From NCBI GenBank assembly GCA_036501345.1, contig DASYAN010000188.1, positions 1-7,017 of the forward strand: a stretch of 7,017 nt of DNA. The letters are read 5' to 3'. Below are positions 1 through 5,010 of this stretch, piece after piece. This DNA comes from DASYAN01 sp036501345. GTDB taxonomy: Bacteria > Chloroflexota > Ktedonobacteria > Ktedonobacterales > Ktedonobacteraceae. The position numbers and the translations under genes were made by a program. Within the stretch, counting starts at the first letter, position 1; each line of letters starts with the position of its first letter. Below the pieces are notes generated by a model. That model saw nothing but the letters and a program-made list of their open reading frames with translations. It was not told where the DNA came from and searched no databases.

Positions 1-207
1 TTCAAAGACCAAGCTGAGGCAGCATTCAATCGAAACGATGAGTTCACGTTTAAATTAATGAAGCAACTCATCGGTGTGACCTCTCCAATTGTGACACGCG
101 CCGCGGCGAGATATTACAGGGAGGAAAGAGCCCGTATCAACAATTTAGGCAAGCCTCCAAAGGGTGGACAATCGGGTCCTAAACCGACCACTCGTTTAGG
201 GGATTAA
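1..207 (+). CDS. C-terminal end of an unrecognised protein (partial)
   Basis: Frame 1 is open from the left edge to a TAA at 205-207 and gives 68 residues; the start lies outside the window. The visible part begins FKDQAEAAFNRNDEF and continues through a stretch of helical character (TFKLMKQLIGVTSPIVTRAA), then a basic RYYREERARINN segment, and ends in a Gly/Pro/Lys-rich, probably disordered tail (KPPKGGQSGPKPTTRLGD). No family is recognisable from so little sequence. It is read in the same direction as the membrane-protein gene at 366, separated by 158 bp that hold an inverted repeat resembling a terminator. It may therefore be the last gene of the upstream transcription unit. The frame was read by hand from the sequence. 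Confidence 0.6.
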   Translation, partial: FKDQAEAAFNRNDEFTFKLMKQLIGVTSPIVTRAAARYYREERARINNLGKPPKGGQSGPKPTTRLGD

Positions 208-219
208 ATCGCTTTTACG

Positions 220-305
220 TGGGCTTAATTCAAACGATGTGGCCACAGATCTATGCATCTTTTATGTCCGTTCTGTAGCCCGTCAAGCGCGATTAAGCCC
301 ATTTT
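220..305 (+). terminator. Terminator-like inverted repeat with a long loop
   Basis: TGGGCTTAAT at 220-229 and ATTAAGCCCA at 292-301 are perfectly complementary (10 bp) and the right arm is followed directly by TTTT (302-305). The 62-nt loop is unusually long and contains a perfect palindrome, TGTGGCCACA, at 238-247. It lies 12 nt after the stop of the partial gene ending at 207. It could end that transcript or be a protein-binding dyad; the short T run makes termination uncertain. Confidence 0.4.
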
Positions 306-365
306 AAAAATGGTTTAGCTCTAATTATTCTTTGCGGTCACAGATTGAAATGGAGAGGTCACACA

Positions 366-1058
366 ATGAAAATGATTGAAGAGTCTGCTAGCCTTAAAGC
401 CACAAGGGGCTTTGCAAAGATACTGGCTGTCGGAATAGTACTTAGTGTCGCCGCATTCTCGGATATTATGTATATCCAAGAGATGCAGAAGGTGTTTAGC
501 AAAGATCCAACGCTACTGTTATTCTGCTATCTCGGCGCGTTTACATCATTCGCAGCAATCGGTTACCTTTTGCTCGGCAAGAGTGCCGTGTTTGCGCCGG
601 GCGGACAGATGCTAGCAAGCTGGATTGTATTCGCGGCAGAGTTGATCATTGCAACCATGAATATCATCCTGGTATTCGACTCGACCCATACGGGTTTTCT
701 AGCTGCGTGGGCGTTTATCAGTCCTGCCACACCAGTATTCCACATGGTTGGAGTAGCCTTGATCTTTTTTCTTGATCCTGAGCTAAAAGAAAAGCACCGT
801 GATATGGAGCTACAGAGTAAACTTCGTCAAGCTGATAGGGATTATGACCACGCAGTAGCCCTTGCTCGGGTCGAGGTGAAAAGGAAGCATCTCGAGTTCA
901 CAATGAAGGAACTCGGAACAGCTATCAATAGTTCTGAGTCTCAAGCCCGCATATCACAACATGCCCACAGCATGAATGATGGACTCTTGACTGAGATGTC
1001 AGGTAGGGCAATGCCCAAAGATGATGATAGCAATGATCGGTACTATGGACGTCGTTAA
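366..1058 (+). CDS. Four-helix membrane protein with cytoplasmic coiled-coil tail, unknown function
   Basis: The ATG at 366 is preferred over an in-frame TTG at 345 because GGAGAGG (352-358) sits 7 nt before it; this gives 230 aa. Four hydrophobic segments are visible at about residues 17-37, 49-71, 80-104 and 110-136, followed by a highly charged stretch (about 138-185, DPELKEKHRDMELQSKLRQA and onward) that looks like a coiled coil, and an acidic, then Arg-rich C-terminus (DDDSNDRYYGRR). The topology suggests a membrane anchor with a soluble helical tail. I do not recognise the family. Membrane proteins of this build occur in conjugative and integrative elements, which fits the tRNA-derived attachment site downstream, but that link is inference. 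The next gene starts 22 bp after the stop, so the two are probably co-transcribed. Confidence 0.75.
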   Translation: MKMIEESASLKATRGFAKILAVGIVLSVAAFSDIMYIQEMQKVFSKDPTLLLFCYLGAFTSFAAIGYLLLGKSAVFAPGGQMLASWIVFAAELIIATMNIILVFDSTHTGFLAAWAFISPATPVFHMVGVALIFFLDPELKEKHRDMELQSKLRQADRDYDHAVALARVEVKRKHLEFTMKELGTAINSSESQARISQHAHSMNDGLLTEMSGRAMPKDDDSNDRYYGRR

Positions 1059-1065
1059 TTAGTAA

Positions 1066-1175
1066 AGAGAGTAGGCACGTATGAACGAGTTAGATGTCTT
1101 CAGATTGCTTCTAGCACGTCGTGACAACTATGGGATATCTGAAATAGCCCATATAGGTGGACGTGCCTACTCTCT
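1066..1175 (+). promoter_or_regulatory. Perfect 15-bp inverted repeat spanning the ribosome binding site
   Basis: AGAGAGTAGGCACGT (1066-1080), which contains the only Shine-Dalgarno-like bases (GAGAG) of the gene starting at 1081, is exactly complementary to ACGTGCCTACTCTCT (1161-1175) inside that gene. In mRNA the first 80 nt of the gene would form the loop and the ribosome binding site would be in a 15-bp helix ending at the base before the ATG. The pairing is seen directly; a role in blocking translation is inference. Confidence 0.5.
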
Positions 1176-1566
1176 CGTTATGCATGGCAGGATGCACACT
1201 GCTATCATCGTGACCAACTCATTTGACTTCTACCAGCTGCGCTACCACATTGCAAAGCACTTGCCGGATCTGGTGATCTGCGGTACTCATGATAGCGTGT
1301 TGCCTATCCCTGTTCTCAGTATGAAGGCTAGCAATCTTGCCAAGCCTCGCCAACTACCGCAAGGGATTACTGATATGGAGAAGCAGAGACACCGCTCTAA
1401 AATCGGCTCTCAGTGTCTGCTAGGGGCCTATCTCTGTGGACTCAAGTCAGCACAAGATATCATCCACCATAAGGACTTCCCCGCCAGGACAAGAAGGCGA
1501 TATATTGAAAGAGCGAGGGAACTTGGACGACGTCGTCCTGGCCGGCCCGTATCGATAGCATCGTGA
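1081..1566 (+). CDS. 161-aa basic protein, unknown function
   Basis: The ATG at 1081 follows AAAGAGAG with about 10 nt spacing and lies 22 bp after the membrane-protein gene, so the pair probably form one operon. The N-terminal two thirds (to about residue 90) looks like a compact alpha/beta fold with alternating hydrophobic strands (AYSLVMHGRMHTAIIVTNSF, then LPDLVICGTHDSVLPIPVLS). The C-terminal third has a helix-rich section (LLGAYLCGLKSAQDIIHH) and a strongly basic end (RTRRRYIERARELGRRRPGR), which would suit nucleic-acid binding. I do not recognise a family and give no function. The start region is embedded in a perfect 15-bp inverted repeat, so translation may be controlled by RNA folding. 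It is the last gene before the tRNA remnant at 1674, and could be part of an integrated element. Confidence 0.7.
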   Translation: MNELDVFRLLLARRDNYGISEIAHIGGRAYSLVMHGRMHTAIIVTNSFDFYQLRYHIAKHLPDLVICGTHDSVLPIPVLSMKASNLAKPRQLPQGITDMEKQRHRSKIGSQCLLGAYLCGLKSAQDIIHHKDFPARTRRRYIERARELGRRRPGRPVSIAS

Positions 1567-1585
1567 GGTATTGCAGAGATAGAAT

Positions 1586-1600
1586 TATAGTGCTATAGTG
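1586..1600. repeat. Short direct repeat TATAGTG next to the tRNA remnant
   Basis: TATAGTG occurs at 1586-1592 and again at 1594-1600, and TATAG/CTATA form a small dyad at 1586-1597. It lies about 75 bp before the tRNA-like core. Short direct repeats near an attachment core can be arm sites for an integrase, but no integrase is in the window and this is only a suggestion. Confidence 0.25.
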
Positions 1601-1673
1601 GGACTGTAATGAACCGTTATTCTTGAATGGATTAAAAGATGTCAAAGTAGGTGAAAAGCGCGTTTGTGGACTA

Positions 1674-1723
1674 AACGGTTTTGTAAACCGTTGGCCGTCG
1701 GTTCGATTCCGACCACCGGCTCC
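1674..1723 (+). pseudogene. 3' part of tRNA-Thr(TGT), likely attachment site
   Basis: The sequence folds as the 3' two thirds of a tRNA: anticodon stem ACGGT (1675-1679) with ACCGT (1687-1691), 7-nt loop TTTGTAA with anticodon TGT at 1682-1684 (Thr), five-base variable loop, T stem GTCGG/CCGAC (1697-1701/1709-1713) around the loop TTCGATT, then CACCGGC (1714-1720) as the 3' acceptor strand, discriminator T and CC. No D arm can be formed upstream. GTAGGTG at 1647-1653 could pair with the acceptor strand with one mismatch and one wobble, so a decayed full-length tRNA is the alternative. A 3' tRNA fragment is the usual trace of an element that recombined into a tRNA gene; with this orientation the intact tRNA would be at the element's far left end. 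Confidence 0.65.
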
Positions 1724-1732
1724 TTCTAAGCC

Positions 1733-1757
1733 CGCTTCACAAGCGAGTTTGTTTTTA
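1733..1757 (+). terminator. Short intrinsic terminator after the tRNA remnant
   Basis: CGCTT (1733-1737), loop CAC, and AAGCG (1741-1745) are followed by AGTTTGTTTTTATT. The stem is only 5 bp but the T tract is good, and its place 12 bp behind the tRNA 3' end fits a terminator that once served the tRNA gene. Confidence 0.5.
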
Positions 1758-1770
1758 TTGGATTTGATAG

Positions 1771-2238
1771 TCAGAGGGATTTCCAAAATCGCCAACGAGC
1801 TTTCAGAAGCCGCTTCAGCCGGGCATTGACATGATTTGCCTCACACTTTTGATGGTGTTTTTTCTCTTGCTTGACATCAACGATGACAGCAACGAAAGAT
1901 CTTGAGGAGCAAGAATGGTGTTGAGATGTGTCATAGCACTTTATCGTAATGTTTGAGTGAAAAGTTGAAGAGATGTCGAGCGCCATGGAAATCTCGTTAT
2001 GATCAAGAAGCTCTTCTACGATTTTTGGATGCGTTTCTAGCAGTAATAAGAGGATAGCCGTAATAATCTACATACCGTACGAACCCGTAATTCCTTGATA
2101 GAACTTGGTTGCTGTTTTGCTAGGTGACTCTCCTTCGTAGAATGTAGCAGGTTTCTCTTCTCCAACCCCCCAAAAGTGGGTCAAGGTCAGTATCAGTGTG
2201 TCATGGGAGTCCCCCTGATAATCAGTGGTGATCTCTGA
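1771..2238 (-). pseudogene. Degenerate minus-strand reading frame with an in-frame TAG
   Basis: One minus-strand frame is open from a TAA at 2239-2241 down to a stop at 1771-1773, except for a single TAG at 2068-2070. The upstream part (about 56 codons) reads convincingly as protein, for example LILTLTHFWGVGEEKPATFY and TKFYQGITGSYGM directly before the TAG. After the TAG comes IITAILLLLETHPKIVEELL in the same frame. The part below about 1986 is less protein-like (many His, Ser and Cys) and may be chance. There is no clear start codon with a ribosome binding site. I do not recognise the family; the best reading is a decayed gene fragment behind the XRE regulator. Pure chance is possible, because stops are not rare enough here to exclude it. 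Confidence 0.35.
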
Positions 2239-2245
2239 TTATCAG
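2215..2245 (-). terminator. Perfect 11-bp hairpin just after the XRE regulator gene
   Basis: CTGATAATCAG (2215-2225) and CTGATTATCAG (2235-2245) are perfect complements around a 9-nt loop, and each arm is itself a near palindrome. On the minus strand the hairpin begins 3 nt behind the TAG of the regulator gene (2249-2251). There is no T tract, so it is either a transcript-stabilising or Rho-assisted 3' end, or a binding dyad. Confidence 0.45.
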
Positions 2246-2248
2246 CGA

Positions 2249-2689
2249 CTAGCTTATGTTGACTGTGGACTGCTTTTCCGTTACAAGCTCATTATCAACA
2301 AGGTGCCACGCAATTCGCTTGCCCAAGCTAGCTGCGTAGCGGTGGATAGTCGAGAGGCGAGGATCGCGCTGTCCACGCTCTATGAGAACCACTGCTGGCT
2401 GTTTGGTCTCCATACGTGCTGCAAGCTCTGCCTGGCTAACTCGTTGCCGCACGCGCTCACGAGTCAGTGCGTACATGAGATCCTCGCGGGCCATTGATTC
2501 CTTCTCCAGGGAATTTGGATAATCAGCAGGAAATCCAAATAGCAGCATCTGATGCCTCAACGATTCTTCTAACTGCCGTTCAACATCAGGGTTTTTGACT
2601 GCAAGTTCAGCGACCAATTCAATTATCTCCCTGAGTTCATCTGGTGATATGTTAGTCTGGTCGGATTCGGCGTTAGCTTGATTGTTCAT
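2249..2689 (-). CDS. XRE-family helix-turn-helix regulator, antitoxin-like
   Basis: The 146-aa product has a clear XRE helix-turn-helix in its C-terminal half, about residues 72-130: the first helices carry LTRERVRQRVSQAELAARM, then the recognition helix KQPAVVLIERG, the typical RDPRLSTIHRYAASLGKRI end, and a short tail. The N-terminal 70 residues are acidic and helical (SPDELREIIELVAELA, NPDVERQLEESLRH). This arrangement is common in HigA-like antitoxins and small stand-alone repressors. The start is the ATG at 2687-2689, with AAAGG 9 nt upstream and a sigma-70-like promoter and two palindromes in front, which suggests autoregulation. No toxin gene lies within 700 bp on either side, so if it is an antitoxin it is an orphan. 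Family assignment is firm from motifs; the antitoxin role is inference. Confidence 0.8.
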   Translation of the reverse strand: MNNQANAESDQTNISPDELREIIELVAELAVKNPDVERQLEESLRHQMLLFGFPADYPNSLEKESMAREDLMYALTRERVRQRVSQAELAARMETKQPAVVLIERGQRDPRLSTIHRYAASLGKRIAWHLVDNELVTEKQSTVNIS

Positions 2690-2735
2690 AGTATACTGCC
2701 TTTCGAGTTATATGTCTGCCATTGCATACAGTATA
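2690..2735 (-). promoter_or_regulatory. Two short palindromes, possible autorepression operator
   Basis: AGTATACT (2690-2697) is a perfect palindrome touching the start codon of the XRE gene. ATACAGTAT (2726-2734) is a second dyad with the same AGTAT half and overlaps the proposed -10 box. Paired, similar dyads covering promoter and start are typical of sites bound by XRE autorepressors. Confidence 0.4.
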
Positions 2736-2758
2736 GCTCATTAGATATTGCCATTCAA
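2730..2758 (-). promoter_or_regulatory. Sigma-70-like promoter for the XRE regulator
   Basis: On the minus strand, TTGAAT (2758-2753, four of six consensus bases) and TATACT (2735-2730, five of six) are separated by exactly 17 nt. Transcription would start near 2723, about 34 nt before the ATG. Confidence 0.55.
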
Positions 2759-3076
2759 GGGTTTGGTGTAGGCAGGGACCTTTGGACTATTCGTTGGACT
2801 CATCGAATAGCGATGGCTATTCACTGCCACTGTGCGTAGCCTTCCTCCAGTCCTCAAGAAACTGCAGGACCTTCTCATCCACTGTTTGCGTGCCTTCCTC
2901 TCCCTCTCTGCTGGCGAACTCTCACTTCAGCAACGTGATTATGAGTAGCTTACCATACAGCTTGTCGCAAGGCTAGATAGTTCTGGCATAGGTTAAAGGT
3001 TCTGTTTAAGCAATTTGCACTCCCTCTAGAAGCGACTTCAAGATACCTGTAGCCACGAGATAACGTAGTGATTGCT
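2759..3076. other. Gene-poor stretch with a possible gene scrap
   Basis: No gene with a start and ribosome binding site is visible here. On the minus strand a frame without a start (2921 to a TAG at 2817-2819) reads EFASREGEEGTQTVDEKVLQ then FLEDWRKATHSGSE, which resembles the end of a decayed gene. A further stop at 2922-2924 separates it from KLYGKLLIITLLK in the same frame. A 7-bp hairpin (CTATTCG 2787-2793 with CGAATAG 2804-2810) lies near its end. The plus-strand frame over the same bases is Ser/Cys-rich and looks like a shadow. Confidence 0.3.
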
Positions 3077-3255
3077 TGTAAATCCCCCAATGAAACCGGT
3101 GGGAGCAGTATAATTATCCTGGTCAACACAGAGATGCTTTTTGAGGGAGCAAGATAGCTCGTTTCGCCTTTCAAGCGCGAAGAGTAGAAAACAAAGCAAG
3201 CTAAAAGCCACCAAGATAATGGTACTCCTTCACCAGTTTCATTGGGGGATTTACA
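3077..3255. mobile_element. MITE-like element of about 180 bp with long inverted ends
   Basis: The ends are inverted copies: 3077-3101 and 3231-3255 match over 25 bp with one mismatch (C at 3097 against the complement of A at 3235). Both read TGTAAATCCCCCAATGAAAC from the outside in. Weaker similarity with small gaps continues inward to about 3123 and 3210. The roughly 85-bp centre carries no gene. This is the form of a miniature inverted-repeat element or an internally deleted insertion sequence. No target-site duplication could be found beside the ends, and no transposase with such ends is in the window. Confidence 0.5.
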
Positions 3256-3289
3256 GCATAGCGTACACGATATATGCAAAGAAATCAAT

Positions 3290-3321
3290 TCGACTTACTT
3301 CTATGGATAGAAGTAAGTCGA
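3290..3321. repeat. Perfect 15-bp hairpin
   Basis: TCGACTTACTTCTAT (3290-3304) and ATAGAAGTAAGTCGA (3307-3321) are exact complements separated by only GG, so the real loop would be TGGA or larger. A second, weaker stem follows (GAGACT 3320-3325 with AGTCTC 3343-3348). There is no T tract on either side. It lies 35 bp outside the right end of the inverted-repeat element and about 80 bp after the stop of the minus-strand gene ending at 3403, so it could mark that gene's 3' end or be part of a mobile-element footprint. Confidence 0.5.
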
Positions 3322-3402
3322 GACTTCATAGTAAATTTGTGGAGTCTCTCCTTTTTGCCTTCTGCTTCTCCCACTTTAAAAGAGAACACACTGCTATTGT
3401 AA

Positions 3403-3774
3403 TTAAATATATCTTTGCTTTACTATCTGATCAACAGTCCAACCATCATCTAATAATTCCCTTACCGTGAAAGTTTGATCACCACACTTTATTCTGCTAT
3501 GCTCTTTTAAATCGTAAAGGTCATACAATATAGCTAGCTCTCGTGCTTCGTGTGTTTGCAAAGCTTTATCCATCGCTGTCTGTTGTTCCTCATGCTTGAC
3601 TTGCCTAGAATTATCAAGCGCTGGGTCGGGGAAAGATGTTGCTTCCTGTTGAGGATCGTGTATAAACGTATGTCTCATATGGTCTTTTACAAATCTCTGG
3701 AAACTATTGGAGTGATTTGTTTCTTCCGTTTCTGGCGATGATAATGGTTGTGTTTTTCGATCTCTAGGTGACAT
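3403..3774 (-). CDS. 123-aa hydrophilic hypothetical protein
   Basis: The frame runs from ATG at 3772-3774 to TAA at 3403-3405. The first 75 residues are polar and probably disordered (MSPRDRKTQPLSSPETEETN, later HDPQQEATSFPDPALDNSRQ). The last 50 look like a small helical domain with a strand: HEARELAILYDLYDLKEHSR, then IKCGDQTFTVRELLDDGWTVDQIVKQRYI. The end of the protein has the feel of a conserved hypothetical family, but I cannot name it. The ribosome binding site is weak (GTGAG, about 7 nt before the ATG, on the minus strand) and the upstream region is very AT-rich. It stands alone: the nearest minus-strand neighbour is 0.7 kb away. Amino-acid composition and a coherent C-terminal half favour a real gene over chance. 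Confidence 0.55.
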   Translation of the reverse strand: MSPRDRKTQPLSSPETEETNHSNSFQRFVKDHMRHTFIHDPQQEATSFPDPALDNSRQVKHEEQQTAMDKALQTHEARELAILYDLYDLKEHSRIKCGDQTFTVRELLDDGWTVDQIVKQRYI

Positions 3775-3889
3775 AACTTATCTCACTTTCATAGAATATA
3801 TTTTTTAATCAAACAAAACGAGTACTACTCTCAATTCTACCCAACTTACAAGAAATTTTCCAGTCCAAAAAGAGCAGTTCCTTTTTCTA

Positions 3890-3962
3890 GAAGAGTAATG
3901 ATGCTCGGAGTCGAGACAGGCTATGCTATGGTATTCTCGGTGCCGAGGGACTCTTCTTTTTA
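3890..3962 (+). terminator. Long compound hairpin ending in a T tract
   Basis: Three nested stems stack on one another: AGAAGAGT (3890-3897) with ACTCTTCT (3951-3958), CTCGG (3905-3909) with CCGAG (3944-3948), and CGAGA (3913-3917) with TCTCG (3936-3940). The apical loop contains GCTAT twice in tandem. The outer stem runs into TTTTT (3958-3962). Read as + strand RNA this is terminator-like, yet no + strand gene lies directly upstream. It may be the end of a small RNA, or a structured leader on the opposite strand. Confidence 0.45.
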
Positions 3963-4284
3963 ATCACTACCTTCTCCAGATCCTCACGATTATACAAAAG
4001 CGTGCTAATTTCGCGACTGAAAGTGCCATTGTTTGTCCTGACCGATAATTGCTGCAGCGGTACCGTGTTCTGTAGGGGGATAGAACCTTGCTTGTACAAT
4101 TACCCTCTCTTCTTTTCGGAGCACTTTACACAGCACTGGTAGGCCCAGGAAAGGGGAAGAAGCCTACAATGCTCAAACTGGTTGACATGTCCCAGATGAA
4201 AGGTTCGGATCATACGCAAGGACAACACCTAGAGGCAAGGCAAGGGAATTACATAGAGTTGAAGTATAGGAAAGGAGTATTTTT
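3963..4284 (+). other. Leader region of the small-gene operon
   Basis: No convincing gene is seen. A perfect -35-like TTGACA is at 4182-4187, but the hexamer 17 nt downstream (TCGGAT, 4205-4210) is a poor -10 box. GTAGGC (4139-4144) pairs with GCCTAC (4162-4167) around a purine-rich loop. An ATG at 4169 opens a 61-codon frame that overlaps the start of the next gene in another frame; its ribosome binding site is poorly spaced. Confidence 0.3.
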
Positions 4285-4524
4285 ATGGACCTTGGAAAGG
4301 CAATCAAAGGCGGCAAAGCAGTCTACGCAAATGGTGAGCATGAAGCAGTTGTAAATTTCAACGGGGTAACCCCGAATGGCAAAAACGCCTTTGATGTTCA
4401 TGAACATACCAAAGGTGTAGGGCATGTCACAGGAGTATGCCTCAATGCACGGGAGGCTGTAGAGACTCTCCAGCAGCGTGGTGTACCAACGGATTGTGGT
4501 TGGATCGACGAGACGAAGAAGTAG
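4285..4524 (+). CDS. 79-aa small soluble protein, first gene of a small-gene operon
   Basis: The ATG at 4285 has AAAGGAG (4271-4277) at a 7-nt spacing, a strong start signal. The protein starts MDLGKAIKGGKAVYANGEHE and is soluble, with alternating strands in the first half (AVYANGEHEAVVNFNGVT) and a His-containing centre (FDVHEHTKGVGHVTG). A helix follows, ending in QQRGVPTDCGWIDE. The end resembles the end of the 72-aa protein encoded next (A-x-x-L, then G-[V/I]-P-x-D-x-x-W), so the two may share a small fold. I do not recognise the family. Three further small genes follow in the same direction, most within a few bases of each other, so this is probably the first gene of one transcript. A 5-bp hairpin (GGAGC 4531-4535 with GCTCC 4542-4546) lies just after its stop. 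Confidence 0.75.
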   Translation: MDLGKAIKGGKAVYANGEHEAVVNFNGVTPNGKNAFDVHEHTKGVGHVTGVCLNAREAVETLQQRGVPTDCGWIDETKK

Positions 4525-4585
4525 CCAGAGGGAGCAACGACGCTCCGATAAGCAGCAAAACGTTGAATAGGGAAAGGAGCATTTT

Positions 4586-4632
4586 GTGGCATCATGGCTG
4601 AACATCAAATGAAAGGAAAAGGAGTTACATGA
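4586..4632 (+). CDS. Leader peptide candidate(s), 8 and/or 12 codons
   Basis: AAAGGAG (4573-4579) is well placed for a GTG at 4586 encoding MASWLNIK (TGA at 4610-4612). With longer spacing it could serve the ATG at 4594, which encodes MAEHQMKGKGVT. The second frame ends in a TGA (4630-4632) that overlaps the ATG of the next gene as ATGA, the classic arrangement for translational coupling. The two frames overlap each other, so at most one is likely to be used efficiently. Either would place a ribosome across the start of the 72-aa gene. The strength of the upstream ribosome binding site, otherwise unexplained in a 104-bp gap, is the main support. Confidence 0.35.
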
Positions 4633-4847
4633 CATTCGAAGAGGCTTTGATGACAAACCAGATAGGGGCTGCTACCTATAATGGTCTTGAGCTCTCTATG
4701 TCAGTTCGAGCCATAGGACAGAACAATATAGGACAGGACATAGTACAAGTGAAAGCAATGATATCAGTGACACTGAGTGATGCTCGAGGGATAGCAGCGC
4801 AACTTGGTATCCCAATCGATCGAGATTGGGAGCCAGTAGGAGGGTGA
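4629..4847 (+). CDS. 72-aa small protein, related at its end to the 79-aa product
   Basis: The ATG at 4629 follows AAAAGGAG (4617-4624) closely and overlaps the stop of a possible 12-codon leader. The protein opens with a short helix (MTFEEALMTNQIGAATYN), then strands (LELSMSVRAIGQNN; IVQVKAMISVTLS), then a helix and turn ending DARGIAAQLGIPIDRDWEP. The last 20 residues can be aligned with the end of the 79-aa protein upstream (A-x-x-L and G-[V/I]-P-x-D-x-x-W). No known family is recognised. The next gene starts 1 bp after its stop, with the ribosome binding site inside its last codons, so expression of the two is probably coupled. Confidence 0.7.
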   Translation: MTFEEALMTNQIGAATYNGLELSMSVRAIGQNNIGQDIVQVKAMISVTLSDARGIAAQLGIPIDRDWEPVGG

Positions 4848-4848
4848 A

Positions 4849-5010
4849 ATGCCAATACTGATCTTAGGGCTATTGATGTCTATCATCGTCATGGTCCTAG
4901 CATACTATCATCTCATATGGCCTGTTTTTGGTATTATTGCGGGAGTAGTGTTTGTCATTGATTTATTGGCAGCAATAGCTCTTGCACTAGAAAATAGGAG
5001 GAAATTATAG
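4849..5010 (+). CDS. 53-aa membrane protein with two helices
   Basis: The ATG at 4849 is preceded by AGGAGG (4838-4843) at a 5-nt spacing, and one base separates it from the previous stop (TGA 4845-4847). The product is almost wholly hydrophobic: helix 1 covers about residues 2-19 (PILILGLLMSIIVMVLAY), then a YHLIWP turn, helix 2 about residues 26-47 (containing FGIIAGVVFVIDLLAAIALA), and a basic end ENRRKL. By the positive-inside rule the C-terminus is probably cytoplasmic, making a helical hairpin. It has the build of a small membrane regulator, holin-like or toxin-like peptide, but nothing in the sequence decides between these. A further hydrophobic frame with its own AGGAGG overlaps its end. 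The strong start signal and coherent topology make this a real gene despite its size. Confidence 0.75.
   Translation: MPILILGLLMSIIVMVLAYYHLIWPVFGIIAGVVFVIDLLAAIALALENRRKL

Noticed and set aside
1460..1795. Minus-strand 111-codon frame across the tRNA remnant (GAGGRNRTDGQRF)
   Set aside because: It is the antisense of the tRNA-Thr fragment and of the end of the 161-aa gene; such RNRTDG-type products are a well-known annotation artefact at tRNA genes.
1623..1829. Plus-strand 68-codon frame through the tRNA remnant
   Set aside because: It reads through the tRNA fold and its terminator and has no ribosome binding site.
2225..2497. Plus-strand 90-codon frame
   Set aside because: It is the antisense of the helix-turn-helix gene, with Cys/Leu-rich shadow composition.
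2950..3470. Frames of about 110 codons on both strands over the inverted-repeat element
   Set aside because: They cross the inverted ends and the 15-bp hairpin, have no ribosome binding sites and show no protein-like composition.
4169..4354. 61-codon frame starting MLKLVDMSQMKG before the small-gene operon
   Set aside because: It overlaps the well-supported 79-aa gene in another frame and its purine-rich site is about 12 nt from the ATG; kept only as a note in the leader entry.
4249..4656. Minus-strand frames opposite the small-gene operon
   Set aside because: They are shadows of the 79-aa gene with Cys/Ser/Phe-rich composition and no start signals.
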